A stretch of DNA of 64,000 nt from Ochotona curzoniae (GCF_017591425.1 NW_024464918.1:12398001-12462000), one strand, 5' to 3'. Counted from the first letter of the stretch, positions 35,280 to 48,606 are shown. Numbers and translations: made by a program. Notes: a model not told the origin generated them from the letters alone.

Positions 35280-37890
35280 GAGATCATGAAGCTTGAGGTT
35301 TAGTCATTATTTTGTCTTAAGTTGTACCTTTGGACTAACCACTTTCAGCCTTCTGGGCTCTGGTTTCATTAGATATGCAATGAAGGGGAAAGGAGGACAT
35401 GATTTCTAAAGCATCTCAAAGAGCTTAGACTGTGTGGTTATGCCTCACATTAATAGGTCAGTTTCACTCAGTAATTGATTAACTCCCAATATAAATAATC
35501 ACCATTAAGCAGTTCTCACAGAGCTATAGCACATATTTAAAACACATTACTGTATCAGATTGGTCAACTCTTTATCTAAATTTCCCAGAATCCCAGTAAC
35601 TTTCTGAGCTGTTTAGTGTGGAATTTTTATAGATCCCTCAGCATTTTTACCCTTATACAATTTGCTGCCTTTTGCTCTCTCCCCTTAGACCCCATCTTTG
35701 ACTGTCCACATATCTAGGGGTAGTAATTAATTTGAAATGGCAGCACTGGGTTTCTTATAATCCAGATGACTTCCTGAAAATTTCTTCTGATTAAATAATC
35801 CAGAGTTGTGCCATTTTCATAGATTTTTAACAGACCAACTTTGGTTGAATTCTTTCCATTGGATTAATCTCCTTGCATATTTTCATTTCAGTTGCCTGTC
35901 TATATCCCACTCACATACAACCGGTATGCAAAGACTGTCTTCATATCTAAGGCCACTGGCCAAACGCCACATCAGAGGCCATGCCTCAAGACTTTGTTAT
36001 TCCTCCAAAGAGATTATTTCTTTTGAAATAAGGATAGATGAGATTACAATCTGATTTTCTTGCCCATTCAATCCAGTCATTTACACCACATCCCAGCCAA
36101 GTCAGGGTACAAGTTCACCAAAAGTAATGCCTGTGAAATCCCCAGTTTACCTTTCACTGAGCCCGATTATTTTCAGAAGGGGGCTCATATTTCACTATTC
36201 TAGAAATACACATAGTACAGTAATGGGTAAGATTTACTGTTGTAAGAATCCCACAGAGATGCAACAATGATTTTCACACCTCTGCACCCTTCCCTCTGCT
36301 GACAGATATGTATGCCTGCCCATCACATTTCTGAGGCTCTTTTGCCTTAGGTTAGGTTTAACCAATGTGAATGATTGGCATCCAGAAAGAAGCCACTATG
36401 ATTACAGTATCAGCAGCATTGCCCATCACTCTCCCAGGCTTTAATATACTACCACATGGGCTCCAAACTGATAGCTTCCTCATTATAAGTAGCCCCATTC
36501 TTTTCAATCTTTAACACAGCCCCCCTTCCTTCTATTACCCCAGTCTTCCTAACACTTCACAACTCAATCACAGCAATCTCCACGTATGATACAGCATATC
36601 TCCCACATATGGCAGATATTTCCACGACCCCTGGTGAACACATGAAGCTGTGGATGGTACCAAGTCCTCCAAATGCAAGGGCTTTTTCCACACATACGTG
36701 CGTAACACTCAACTTACAGATTAGGCACAGAGACTAGTAGGAACAAATAACTAACTGCATAATGAACTGAAAACGTGCTCCACACAGTATTCTTTGTCCT
36801 TACTCAACTTCATCATTGCCAGGAATGTGGTAACAGCTTCTGCATCAGCAGAAAAAGCCTCTCCAATAATCTGAACAGCTTTTTACTCCAACTCTCTTCC
36901 CGAGTCCCAGTGACTGTCCCCGAATTACAGTAAGCGACTTGGTTTCATTCACTTCAGGAAATTCCTTTCCTGAGTCTTCATACAAGCTCAAAATCTTTTC
37001 GCACAACATATAATCCACCCATCACACTATGTTCTCTGTTTATGCCTTCTACCCACAAATTTAATGCTTTTTTCTATCTTAGCTACATACTTCTCACACA
37101 TTGCAGTGCTAACTTTTGCAGTTTAAAATAGAGCAAAAGTAGCAAAAGTTCTTCACAGATAGAAGGCTTATGTTTAACGTAAATCTTAGCAATCTCAGCT
37201 TTACTTTCTTTAATTTTTAAGTTAAGAATGCCCACTTTCTTAAAAGAAACCCTTTATGGCTTCTCTTTGGTGGGTCTGAATAGCCAGCATCACCACTCTT
37301 GTGCTTCGGGGTTATTACTCAGTAAAACGGGAGTTGCTTGTACTTAAGCTCTGTGACATCAAGATAGCTGATATGAGAACCCAGAAGGCTACAGCATAGG
37401 AATTTAATTGAGTTATTACTTCTAGAATTTCTCATTTGATGGTTCGCCATGAGTTACTGAAACTGTGGAAGTAACAGTTGCAGATAAAGGAGGACTACCT
37501 CACTAATAGAAAATGGTCTCCCAACAGATACGTGCCTTCTCCTGGCACCCCTGCAAATTTCCTCCCATCAACTAACGGGCTGCATTTCTTTCTCCAGTCT
37601 TGGCCCTGGGGCTTACAGCAAGCACAGTGCTGTATCAATTCACACTCTGGATCTAAGGGCACTTGGCATTCCTGTAGTCTGGCTTTTGTAATCCTAAACT
37701 GCCAAGTGAAGATCCAGAGATGCAACAGGAGACCAAAAGCCCCACCCCCAAGACACTGGCATGCAGACCTCAGAAGCAGAGCCACCCCAACCTGTTGTCT
37801 GCCACAAACATTACAACAGAGCAGTGACCTCATGAGCAACAAACATTCCACATAACAGGTAACTCACACAATAACCAATTCCTTGTATCA
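35280..37890. other. Intergenic DNA with MIR-like fragment
   Basis: A forward MIR-like segment near 35300-35410 ('ttctgggctctggtttcatt'). The rest (35420-37890) shows no recognised gene or repeat. Confidence 0.5.
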
Positions 37891-37899
37891 AGTCTGAGC

Positions 37900-38112
37900 T
37901 TGTGCCTGTGTGCTCCCATCTGCCTGCTTCTCTGTTTCTCTCTATGCCTATCCGTGTGTGCGCCCATCTGCCTGCTTCTCTCTACGAGTGTGCCCATCTG
38001 TGTGTGTGTGCCCATTCGTATGTGCATGCCTGCTTGGCAATGTGTGCCTGCTTCTCTGTGGGTGCATGTGTGCATATATGTCCCTCTCTGATCCCTACCT
38101 CCCTCCCTCCCT
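37900..38112 (+). repeat. Degenerate TG/CT minisatellite
   Basis: 'cccatctgcctgcttctct' recurs at 37915 and 37963 (period about 49) among TGTG and TGCC blocks, ending in CCCTCC repeats. The cysteine-rich open frames across it are composition artefacts. Confidence 0.8.
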
Positions 38113-39245
38113 CCTTCTCATGCTTGCATTGACTGGATCACCATTTGTAGGCAAATCTTGTTTAAAAGATGGACTACAAATTCAAGCACTACAGGAACTC
38201 AGATACATCTGATCTCAAGAACATTGAAGAAATCTTTTTTCAATCCCAGTTTGTAATAGTAAGCATTTATTTTTCTGCTCACAAGACTGCTCCAGGCATA
38301 GGGCACTTAGCTCCAGGTTCAAGGCGGATTCCAATCCCCTCCATGTACCTCATTCTAGAGTTCAGGATGAAAGAAGTGGTAAACCAGAGCACAGGCTGCT
38401 AGTGCCAGGCAAACTGTTCATTCTGCCCACATTCTGTTGTCACAAGTCCAGTGCCACCTCAACGAAGCAGGAAAATGTACTTCACTGTTGTGCTCTCCAT
38501 GGTCATAGAGCAGAGGGAGGGAGTAAACGTCTGAGAATCAATCAATCTCCAATCCACCACATCCTGTCGATTGTTAAAATATGAAAGTATCTCCCAAGGA
38601 GTCAGTGAATCTCTGCTATGGAGAACACAAGTCAACTAAGAGGTGCGGAGCACGGTCTCGGAGGCAAAGAACGGGTATCCGAACGGTGCTTAGCTGTGAG
38701 AACGATACGCCCTGACGGTATGCACAGCTCCACCTACCACTCCGGAAGTCCTCAGCACTGGCAAGAGCATCAAGGCAGGCAGACAGTAGTCAGCCTGCCT
38801 CAGAGTCAAGGCCATATGGGAACTGTTGTCATCCACATGTGCATCTATCCCCCAAATCCACAAGCAGCATCCCTGACAGCCCTCCTGTTGTGACAGAGCA
38901 CAGAGGACAAGGACCTGGAGCCCTCATTACTACCCATTTATTGACAAGTCAATGCCTCATGTCCAATCACGGTTCAAACAAGCAGCACCCCACCAATGGC
39001 AGACACATCCAAGTAGTACCTCAGCAAAATCTAAAACTCAACAAGTGATTTGTAAATTGGAATGATGTGGTAAATGAAAGCACTCCTACCTAATACCATT
39101 TGCTAAGGAAATGTAAGAAATACAGAGAACAAAAGGAGCTTCTAATTTGTTACCAAGCACGTTATTAAATAATTGATCAGCCCTGATGACTACACATTAG
39201 GAATCTTAATTATATGCTTATTTCTGTACATTTCTCAAATATTGA
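38112..39245. other. Intergenic DNA, nothing recognised
   Basis: No clear repeat or exon. Confidence 0.5.
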
Positions 39246-39246
39246 C

Positions 39247-39560
39247 CCTTGGACCAGTACCATGGTATAGCAGACTAATCTACCACCTGAGGCTCTGGAA
39301 TATTACATAGACACCAGTCAAGTCCCAACTGCCCCACTTTCACTTCAGCTGCCTGCTATTGGCTTGGGAAGGCAGTAAAGAATGGCCCAAGTTTTAGGTA
39401 CCCACGTCCATGTGGAACACCTGAAGAAGTTCCTGGCTCCCAGCCTCAGACCAGTCCAGGGGTGGCCATTGCAGTAATTTGGGGGATGAACCAGGGAATG
39501 GAATATCTGTCTCTCCTCTCTCTCCCCTTTGCCTTTCAGATAAAAGCAAAGCCAAAATAG
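39247..39560 (+). repeat. Lagomorph C-type SINE, diverged
   Basis: 'ttggaccagtaccatggtat', 'cagtcaagtcccaactgccc', 'ttggcttgggaaggcagtaa', 'gaagttcctggctcccagcc' and a CT-rich tail. Confidence 0.7.
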
Positions 39561-39574
39561 TACTATTTCATGTT

Positions 39575-39870
39575 AACCCTCCATCTGTAGCAACAGCATC
39601 CCATATGGGCGCTGGTTCATACCCCAGCTGCTCTAGTTCCAATCCAGGTCTCTGTTTATAAATTGGGAAAGTAAAGGAGGAGGATTCAGGTCCTTGGGAC
39701 CCTGCACCAACATGGGAAATCCAGAAGCAGCTTTTGGTTCCCAGCTTCAGATCAGCTCAACTCTGGCCATTACAGCCGTTTGGAAAAGAAATAGTAGATG
39801 GAAGACCTCTCTGTTTCTCCTCTTTCTCTCTCCCTCTCTACCTCCCTCACTCTCTGTAAAACCTGCCTTT
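39575..39870 (+). repeat. Lagomorph C-type SINE
   Basis: 'cagcatcccatatgggcgct' at the B-box side, 'cttgggaccctgcaccaaca' and a CT-rich tail. It follows the previous SINE head to tail. Confidence 0.8.
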
Positions 39871-42800
39871 TATTTGTTTTATTTATCAAATAACAAATAT
39901 ATATCCCAAGCTTTCAAAGGAATGCTTTCTCTCCTGCCGTAAAACCAGCATGCAAGTACTTGAATTGCCATCTCACAGCAGAAATGGACTTCAGAGACAG
40001 TATGCAAGTTTCCTGTTAAAGCCAAGGAAACTGAAACCCTGGCGGGGAATGGATGTGTCCATGAGCAGCCACCTAAGACAGCCCTCCAACTCTCTAGGAG
40101 GCACACAACAGCCACAAGGCTAAAAGCTGAATGTTACCGCTCCAGGCAAACAGAGTTCAAATGCTAGTTCTGCCGCTTACCACCTAGTAACTTCAGGTGG
40201 ACAACTACCTAAGAGAGTCGAATCTATTTCTTCATTTAAAGGTGATACTGACCCAACTATTCATTTATTCAATGTGCAAGTTATTAAGGGCTTACCACGT
40301 TTTCTACGGACTTTTCCATTTAATCTTAAAAAATCCGATGTAGCAGCCATCATTAAGGTTCTACTGTTAATACCACCTTCCAACCATTGATTTCCACATT
40401 TCTAAGCACATTAATTCATTTTGTATTTGATCCTCAAAGCTCCAGGTAACATCCCCAGCTCTGTCTTCACAGAAATGATCCACTGACAGCCCTACTTTCA
40501 CACAAGCAACTAGGTAAGCACTTGATAAAAGGCCTCAGGGACTTTGTCCTTACAGGGCCAGAAATTCACTCAACTAGCAGGAAAGCACTGAAGGCAGAAG
40601 CCCTCCCACTCACACCCCAATAAAAACAAAAGCGGTAGTAAATATTGCTTTTAAAAGTTTTAGAAACAGTAACATTTATTGAGCACTTACTCTGACCAAG
40701 GTATAGTTCTAAGCTCTTCGGTGAGCTGCAATTTAAGACTTACACCAGCACTTAGGTAGGTTCTATCTCTATCCTTTTTTGGGGAGTAAAAATGATGAGG
40801 GCCCAGCAATGTTAAATAATTTGCCCAAGGACAGAGGCCTGAGGTGGATGAAGATTTAATCCTCAGGAGCTTAAGAACAGAGGGCCACCCTTATCCTCTG
40901 CCCTGCTCTACTGACTTGACTGTTCCACACCACCTTTTGCCACAGCTCCCAACACCTTGCCAGGACAGCTTGCGTCTCTTTGAAGCTGAGCTCTCTGGAA
41001 ATAAGCTTCTGTGACTTTCACCAATCCATCTCCTGCCCCGGGCCTCTGCTCACACCAATTACAAAGAAGGCAACATCAGATAATGTCTGAAATCCCTTCT
41101 AACCCCTCAAGATTCTGGTGGTAAATTCTTCCAACATTTTGATACAGTCTGGGTTTCATTCTCGCTCACCAAGGCAACTCGTGAGCAATAGGAGAAAGAA
41201 AGGCACGTACTATGAAAGTGTTTCTTAACTAACACAGAGAAATAAAACGGCAACAGAGGGTACTCTGTTTATACCTCCCCTTCGAGGATTATGCCATAAT
41301 CCATACTATTTGATTTTTTTTAATGCATTCTTTCAGAGCTGGGATCCTGCAGGGTGCTCTTTAAGCCTGACACTGAAAGAAGTAATTCAATTAAAATAGG
41401 CCTAAGGCCTTTGCAAGGCATTCAACTTTCCCAAAGAGAATATAAAGTAAGCGCAAGTTAACATCATCATGGACCAGACCTCCAGGAATGCGCAAGAAAG
41501 GCATGACAGGCAGCATTCCTGGAGACCTAGGAGGAGCTGGGCTTCATGCCACATGGGAAGGCACTGCGAGCAACCATGAGAGCTACATTTAAGAGGAAGC
41601 ATGCTACTGCAGAGTTTACTAAAAACTTAAATTCCACATTCATCTTATCATTTGGCCAGGCAAAAACCTCTCCACCCACACCAAGAAATGAAATTTAAAT
41701 AGCACACACACACACACAAAAAAAACACCTCACAGAGTGTTCTCCAAAGCCTCTATGTCAGCATACTTCAGGCATTATCTTACATAGTCTTCACAACTGT
41801 ATGAGATTAAAAGATTATCAAGCCCATTTTACCGATGAGAACACCAAGATTGCCATGACCTGTTCAAGACAGCAGCACTCATGCAATGCAGACTGAAACC
41901 CAAATCCACGGAGCCAAAGCCAATACCATCACCCTATCACTGATGATGTCATTGCAGGAACTCAAACTGGGGAAGAGAAGAACACGCACACTAGGAAGCG
42001 GACACAGTCCCTTCCCACTGGTGCACCCAGTCTGGGCAGCAGCCAAGGCTCCTGCTCCAGAGAGCTCAAACTAAATTACCAATGACCAAGTTCATACCTG
42101 AGAGCCAGCATGCACGGGAGCAGGGCAGCCAGCACAGGGCACAAGGGCACACCGAGGACCAAAGGCACACTCCACGAGCCTGCCCAGAGCCGGCTCGGTT
42201 TGCCATTGTTCTTCTGTGAGCCTTCTGTGAGATTAGGAGCCATGTCCTCCAATTCAGCTCCACGCTGTCAGCACCTAACACCTACATCCCACTAGGAGAA
42301 TGGAAACATACATGAGAGTAGGGGAGAAAAAAAATCACACAGAATGAAGCAAGCCATGCAACAAGAACCTCAACAGTAAATCTAACCACTGTCCCCTAAG
42401 AAAAACGAACAAAAACACGGAATTTGAGGTACCTCTGAGGCCCAGGGCCACGACACCCAGTGCTCCGCAACAGCAGACTGAAATTTCTCAGCCGGGCTCA
42501 GTGGTTTTAAAGCTTGAGAACACATTAGAAACACCTGGAGAGCTTGTTAGGCCTGAGGCCATCTACCTGTGGGTAACCAAGTACCCAGACAGGTTTCACC
42601 TTACCTGGCCTACACTAAGGGCCAGCGGTCCAGGGCGGGGCCTTGGCAGACAGCTAGAAATCCCATGGCTTCACAGTACACACACACTAGCCTCGGCACA
42701 CTGGCTACTTGTTGAACACCTATACTGTGACGGTTACTCTGCTAAGGACCTGCCCATACCTTCTTTTAATCCACTAAATTAATCTACACACGAATTTTCA

Positions 42801-43020
42801 GGAAAGCAGTCTCCATCCCACTTTACAAGAAAGGGGAACCCAAAGAAACGCAGTCACCTATTTAAGGACATAAGCAGGTAAGTTGGGAGTTGATTGTAGC
42901 ACATTTAAACCGTCATTGGCAATGTCTGCATTCCAAATCACACTGTAGTTTGAGTTGCAGCTTCTTCACATTGAAACTAACTTTCTGCTAACACACCTGA
43001 GCAAGCAGCACAACAAGGAA
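39870..43020. other. Intergenic DNA rich in old MIR-like pieces
   Basis: Forward MIR-like near 40140-40260. Antisense MIR-like near 40665-40880 ('taacatttattgagcactta'), 41770-41890 and 42690-42900. An MER5-like hAT fragment near 42495-42560 ('gaaacacctggagagcttgt'). A short CA run at 41702-41717. No gene. Confidence 0.55.
40665..40880 (-). repeat. MIR-family fragment
   Basis: 'gtaacatttattgagcactt', then a TTCTAAGCTCTT segment, then 'aaataatttgcccaaggaca' follow the antisense MIR order over most of its length. Confidence 0.65.
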
Positions 43021-43180
43021 CAGGTACTTAGACCCTGCTACTCAAGTAGGAGTTAAGAGCAGATTTCCTTGGTTTACTGGCATCAGCCTGGCCCAGCCCT
43101 GGCCACTTGGGAATCAAGTCGGTAGATGGGAACATCCCTAATTGTCTGTTTTCCTGCCTTTCAAATTAAAAAAAAAAAAT
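43020..43180 (+). repeat. C-type SINE, 3' portion
   Basis: 'ctggccacttgggaatcaag', 'gcctttcaaattaaaaaaaa'. The head is missing or too diverged. Confidence 0.6.
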
Positions 43181-43197
43181 CCTAAAAACAATAAACT

Positions 43198-43525
43198 TGG
43201 CCCGGGACGGTGGCATAGCGGCTAAAGTCCTCGCCTTGCATCCACCAGGATCCCATATGGGCGCTGGTTCGTGTCCTGGCTGCTTCACTTTCCATCCAGC
43301 TCCCCGCTTGTGGCCTGGGAAAGCGATCCAGGTGGGCCCAAAGCCTCAGCACCCTACACCTGTGTGGGAGACTCCTGGCTCTTAGCTTCAGATCAGCTCA
43401 GCTCCGGCCGGTGCAGCCACTCGGGAAGTTAACCACTGGACAGAAGATCTTTCTCTCTGTCTCTCCTTCTCTGCGTTAATCTGACTTTCCAATTAAAAAG
43501 TAAATCTAAAAAAAAAAAAAAAAAA
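43198..43525 (+). repeat. Lagomorph C-type SINE
   Basis: Close to consensus: 'ggcccgggacggtggcatag', an A-box-like 'tagcggctaaag', 'ggatcccatatgggcgctgg' and a CT-rich tail followed by an A run and (GAA)n. Confidence 0.93.
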
Positions 43526-43852
43526 GAAGAAGAAAAGAAACTGGTAAATGACAACCTGGAAATCAAATTCAGATCTTGGCTTCTGCAGAAATTCCTATCT
43601 ACTTGGGATCTTTAGCTCCCTTCCCCAACCACACCTACTACTCTGCCTTCTGCCTTAAATGTCCAATATTTGGTGAAGTCCAGAGGCCAGAACAACCCCC
43701 AACTGGAACCAACCTCATATTTGCACCATGTAAACCAACAAAACATCTTGAGAAAAATGTAATTTGAAGATTATTTTTGGTGCAAAAGAAAAGTCGATAC
43801 ATAGATGGGTGTGCAAATGGTTCATGTAAAATTCCTATATTAAAATATTGCA

Positions 43853-44515
43853 GGTCCCAGTGAGATGGCTCAGTTGGCTAATCCTCTGTCTCTATTTGCC
43901 AGCAGCCCATATGGCTGCCAGTTAACGGCCCAGCTGCTCCACTTTTCATCCAGCTCCCTGCTTGTGGCCTGAGAAAGCAGTGAAAGAGGGCCTAAACCTT
44001 CGGATACTGCATCCACATGGGAGACCTTGAAGCAGCTCCTAGCTCCTGGCTCCTGACTTCAGATCAGCTCAGCTCAGACCCAGTGGCATGGCCTAGCGGC
44101 TAAAAGTCCTCACCTTGAACGCCCGGGATCCCATATGGGCACCGGTTCTAATCCCGGCAGCTCCACTTCCAAGCCAGCTCCCTGCTTGTAGAGTGGAAAA
44201 GCAGTCAAGAACGGCCCAAACCTTTGGGACCCTGCACCCGCGTGGGAGACCTGGAAGAGGTTCCTGGTTCCCGGCTTTGGATCAGCGCAGCACCGGCCGT
44301 TGCGGCTCACTTGGGGAGTAAATCATCGGACGGAAGATCTTCTTCTCTGTCTCTCATCCTCTCTGTATATCTGACTCTGCAATAAAAAATAAATTAATTT
44401 TAAAAAAGTACAAAACAGATCAGCTCAGCCCCAGCTATTGCAGCCACTTAAGATGTGAATCAGCAGATGGAAGATTTTTTTTTTGTTTCCCCTTCTCTCT
44501 GTAAAATACATTTTT
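43853..44515 (+). repeat. C-type SINE split by a younger C-type SINE
   Basis: The older element runs from 43853 ('gcaggtcccagtgagatggc') to the target site 44060-44073 and resumes at 44416 through 'attgcagccacttaagatgt' to its CT-rich tail near 44515. Confidence 0.88.
44074..44415 (+). repeat. Young C-type SINE nested in an older one
   Basis: Near consensus: 'atggcctagcggctaaaagt', 'accggttctaatcccggcag' (B box), 'cgttgcggctcacttgggga', tail AATAAAAAATAAATTAATTTT. It is flanked by an exact 14-base direct repeat, 'cagatcagctcagc', at 44060-44073 and 44416-44429. Confidence 0.95.
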
Positions 44516-44842
44516 TTTCAAGATTTATTTATTTATATTGGAAAGGCAGATGTACAGAAAAAAGGAGAGACAGAGAAAGATCTTCCGTCCGATGATTCAC
44601 TCCCCAAGCGGCCGCAACGCTGGAGCTGAGCTGATCCGAAGCTAGGAGCCAGGAGCATCTTCCGGGTCTCCCATGCAGATGCAGGGTCCTAAGGCTTTGG
44701 GCTGTCCTCAACTGCTTTTCCAGGCCACAGGCAGGAAGCTGGATGGGAAGCGGGACCTCCAGGATTAGAACCAGTGCCCATATGGGATCCCAGCACATTC
44801 AAGATGAGGACTTTAACCACAACGCTATCGTGCCAGGCCCGT
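44516..44842 (-). repeat. Lagomorph C-type SINE, reverse
   Basis: 'tttcaagatttatttattta' tail side, 'cgatgattcactccccaagc', 'gcccatatgggatcccagca', ending 'gtgccaggccc'. Near full length. Confidence 0.93.
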
Positions 44843-44849
44843 AAATTAT

Positions 44850-44945
44850 GTCTTTCATAAAATTTTTAAAAATAAAATAATGGATTTTAAATTTTCTTAT
44901 ACCAAAATAAATGTATCTTTTAATTCCATTTTTCCAGGAGTACAT
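44850..44945 (-). repeat. Arm of the MITE-like element
   Basis: On the minus strand, 'ggaaaaatggaattaaaaga' followed by 'tacatttattttggta' parallels the left arm at 12471-12512. Confidence 0.45.
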
Positions 44946-45034
44946 GTGTATATAGTCAGATACACATATAAATACATGTAAACATGAAAAGTTATTCCAA
45001 TATTTTTCAAGAATCTAGTAATTGCCCTCCATAA

Positions 45035-45325
45035 ACTTTTTAATTTTTTAATTTATGTAAAAGGAAGATTTTAGCAAAGAGAAATCTCTGATGTACAAGT
45101 TCAAACCCTAAATGCCCACAATAATCAGGATTCAGCCAAGAGCCAGGAACTCAATCCACGTCTTCCTCATGGCTGGTAAAGACCCAACAACTTGAACCAT
45201 CACCTGCTGCCTGCCATGGCACACATTAGCCTGAAGCTGGAATGGAGAACAGAGCAGGAACTCACACCTATGCCCTCTGGTAAAGGATCCAGGCATCTCA
45301 CTGGCACCCTAATTGCGGCACCAAA
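45035..45325 (-). repeat. Old lagomorph SINE, reverse
   Basis: 'caagagccaggaactcaatc', 'gcctgaagctggaatggaga' and 'ccctaattgcggcacc' follow the reverse SINE order. Confidence 0.6.
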
Positions 45326-47195
45326 ACCCCACACCCTGTACACACCTGTCTAATGGCTCATCATCAGTTCCAAGGAATGTTCAAACTCCAGAAGAAACAC
45401 TCAAGGACCCTGATGGAGGAACCTCTGCCCCGTGCTCAGCAGCTTTTCACCCTCCAGTGACCCCACACGCATGTCAACTCCCCAGATCCAACCATGCCAT
45501 CATGCCTCTATCCCATGGGCATGTCATCATCTCCCCCAGATCCACTATGCCCCTTCCACGTACATATTTCCCCTTCCTTTCCTCCATGGTGCCTGGAGAA
45601 CTTCTTTCCATCTTTGAAGTCTTAACTATTCCCTTTGCCACAATCCTTCCCATATGTCTTCTCCGAACAAGGACAACAACCTATTTATTCATACCCTATT
45701 TGATGGTGAGTGTATATCATTCCCTACATACCTAATCTGTTTGCTGAATATTCCAGACACATTACAGAATGCTAGATCTCTTCTAAAAATCTGACCTGCC
45801 CTGAGATGATCTGTTCTCTGATCTGTTCTCTCCCACGCACAAGGCCTGGAGAAGAAAGAGTAACCTTCTCGCTCTCTTTCAAATCATCTTCTTTCTTTCC
45901 TTTGTAAACCCCTGTGGCTTTAAATCTCATGTCACGATCACACCATCCACCACCACTCTGCTGCTCTATGACTCAGCTCCTGGCTCACTGTCACTCTCTC
46001 CACACACTCCTGTTTGAATTACTGGAGATTTCAATGTGTACCATTTTTACCCTTCCAGGAGCCTGTTCTCAGTTTCCTTTTCTTATCCTCCATCCTGTTT
46101 CAGCCACTCACTCGCATGATCTCAACCCAACCCCTAGACCTTGCCATTACGAAGCACCAAATTCCATTTGAAACCTCGGTTTCAAGCATTTCAGTCTCCA
46201 AGCATCACTCCCACACTCCTAATCAACTCCCTCCAACACCCTGAGTCCTACAGTCCTTCACCCTCACAGGGACCTGTAACCCAGAGGTGCAGTCTGCACT
46301 CAGTGTGTCTCATCTTCTCCCCCCAGGCAGGTTTTTCACTGGCTGTCCTGATATGGCTCAGATTCCCTGGCCCACTGTTATGATCATTGTCTCTGGCCCA
46401 ACCCGTGGTCTTTTTTCCCTTTGTCAAATTCATTTAGCTAGCCCCTTTCTCGGCTAAAACCAAGTCTCTGACTGCTCTGTACCTGCTTTGAACTGGAGAA
46501 AAACAACCACATCAGTTCAGTCACAGCAAAGTCATGACCATGAACCTAAAGCGACTCCTAATGCTACTTCACTCATCCTCCCCCAGACCTACAGGATTCT
46601 CTCAAGTCTATGCTCTTTTCAAAAACTCTAGCTCTACCCATTTTGGACCAATGAGCTTGCTTCAGGAATTTCCACAAGCCCTCACCTTCACTTGACTCTC
46701 CTGCATCTGTGCCCACATTCTCAGCCACCGCTCCAGTGGCTTTGACTTAGAACTCCAAAGATCATGCTCACTTCCAGCCCTGTGACAGCTCAAAGCTAAT
46801 AGTCTTATTTATGCCAAAATCTCTAACTTCCCTGAAAACTGAATGAGAACACTGAGAGAAAATGAAGGGTGTTGGGGATAAAGATCTCTTCTATTAAATC
46901 AGCAATTCAAATGATTCCATTGTGCTTTGCACCCAAGTAGTGGATAGGGCCCTTGATACTGATTTCAGCAAACAAAAGGCTGCACAGACCTGTACTGCTC
47001 CCCTAGGAGACACCTGTTTTTACTGGCTGAATTCTACTTATTTCAGACACAGGGAAGAAAAATTAAAATGGGATTTAAAGATTTAACATACTCTGTGCTT
47101 ACCTGGATTTACAAAAAACAGTTGTCAGACTGAATCAGTAAAAATAAAATCTTTCCTCCCTTACACTCAATGGAGGGTCTCAAAAGTGAACCACG
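45325..47195. other. Intergenic DNA, pyrimidine-rich, possible ancient LINE remnant
   Basis: At about 46010-46250 a + frame reads GDFN followed later by LAITKHQ, resembling the order of the endonuclease domain of L2/CR1-type LINEs (GDFN, then LDLVIT). The match is weak and based on recall. The remaining sequence shows nothing recognised. Confidence 0.3.
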
Positions 47196-47516
47196 TGGGC
47201 CCGGAGCAGTAGCCTAGTGACCAAAATCCTCACCTTGCATTTGCCGGGATCCCAAATGGGTGCCTGTTAGTATCCTGGCTACTCCACTTCCCATCCAGCT
47301 CCTAGCTTGTGGCCTGGGAAAAGTAGTAGAGGATGGCACCTGGGACCCTGCAGCCATGTGAAAGACCTAGAAGTTCCTGGCTTCTGGCTTTGGATCAGCT
47401 CAGCTCTGATCATTGTGGCCACTTGAGAAGTGAACCAGCAGATGTAAGACCTTTCTGCATCTCCTTCTCTCTGTAAATCTACCTTTCCAATAAAAATAAA
47501 TAAATCATTTAAATAA
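47196..47516 (+). repeat. Lagomorph C-type SINE
   Basis: 'gggcccggagcagtagccta', 'gccgggatcccaaatgggtg', 'ttgtggcctgggaaaagtag' and tail 'ccaataaaaataaataaatc'. Confidence 0.92.
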
Positions 47517-47529
47517 ACAGTGAATAGCG

Positions 47530-48280
47530 TATGGAAAGTGAATCATACGTGTTGGGGGTTGCTGAGCCAGAGTAGAGTGCCACTTTTCTCAACATTTTTT
47601 CTTTAAATCTTCACTTCTCCCAATTTTGAAAGTAGACTGTGTCACAATTTTCCTTCTAGCCCAAACTGTCAACAATGTAAACTCTCACTTTTCATATTAT
47701 GTCTGTTAAGGCCACAGGAAATTCTTGTAGAATATTTGCATTTTAATTTGCATTGAACACATACCATCTGCCCTGGCATTACACAAGTGTTTTATGTCTG
47801 CCTGCTCAGTCTTCATAGTCACAGGACAGGCAGTATTTCAGCATCATCTCCGTATACAGATTTTGAAACTGAAGCTTAGGTAAATTGAGTAATTAGCTCA
47901 AAATCTCTACAAAGTTGTTATTAAGTGGGGAAGTTGAGAATTAAGCTGAGGCAACAAGACTCTTGAGCATGCATACAAAAAAAAAAAAACTCCTAGCACA
48001 ATCAGCCCACAGATTTACTTTCTGTCTTAAAGTTCATAGCCTGTTTAAAAGAAAAATGAAGAAAGTGTGATTAAGTATCACTGAAACAAAAAGGAGTTAG
48101 GCCTTAAAGAACAGACCAACTTCCTCAGAAAGATAATTAGCTGAGGAGAAATGCAAATTTTGTGAGTAGAAAGGTGTTTGCCTGTGTTAACAATAGCTAT
48201 GGCAGACAGCCTGAGGCAATGATTTCTTTAAAAAAATAAAACTCTGAGATTGTCAACTGGACTTCAAATATCAGGAAGAT
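47530..48280. other. Intergenic DNA with MIR-like fragment
   Basis: An antisense MIR-like segment near 47750-47950 ('gaaactgaagcttaggtaaa'). Otherwise nothing recognised. Confidence 0.5.
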
Positions 48281-48283
48281 CTA

Positions 48284-48606
48284 ACTTTTTTTAGATTTAT
48301 TTCTTTTTATTGGAAAGGCACATTTACACAGAGAGGGAGATAAAGAGAAAGCTCTTCCATCTGCTAGTTCATTCCCCAAATGGCACGACAGCCGGAGCTG
48401 AGCAGATCCAAAGCCAGCAACCAGGTGCTTCTTGTGACTCTCCCATCTGGGTCCAGAATCCCAAGGCATGGGTCGTCCCTCTTCTGCTTTCCCAAGTCAT
48501 AAGAGGAGCTGCATGGGAAATGGAGCAGCCAGATACGATCCAGTGCCCATATGGGGCGCCGGAGCTTGCAGCAGAGGATTTATCAATTGAGCCATTGCAC
48601 CACCTC
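48284..48606 (-). repeat. Lagomorph C-type SINE, reverse
   Basis: 'gatttatttctttttattgg' tail side, 'gttcattccccaaatggcac', 'gcccatatggggcgccggag' at the B-box side. Confidence 0.88.

Noticed and set aside
43198..43525. tRNA gene suggested by A-box and B-box motifs
   Set aside because: The boxes belong to the tRNA-derived SINE head; no cloverleaf with intact stems is evident.
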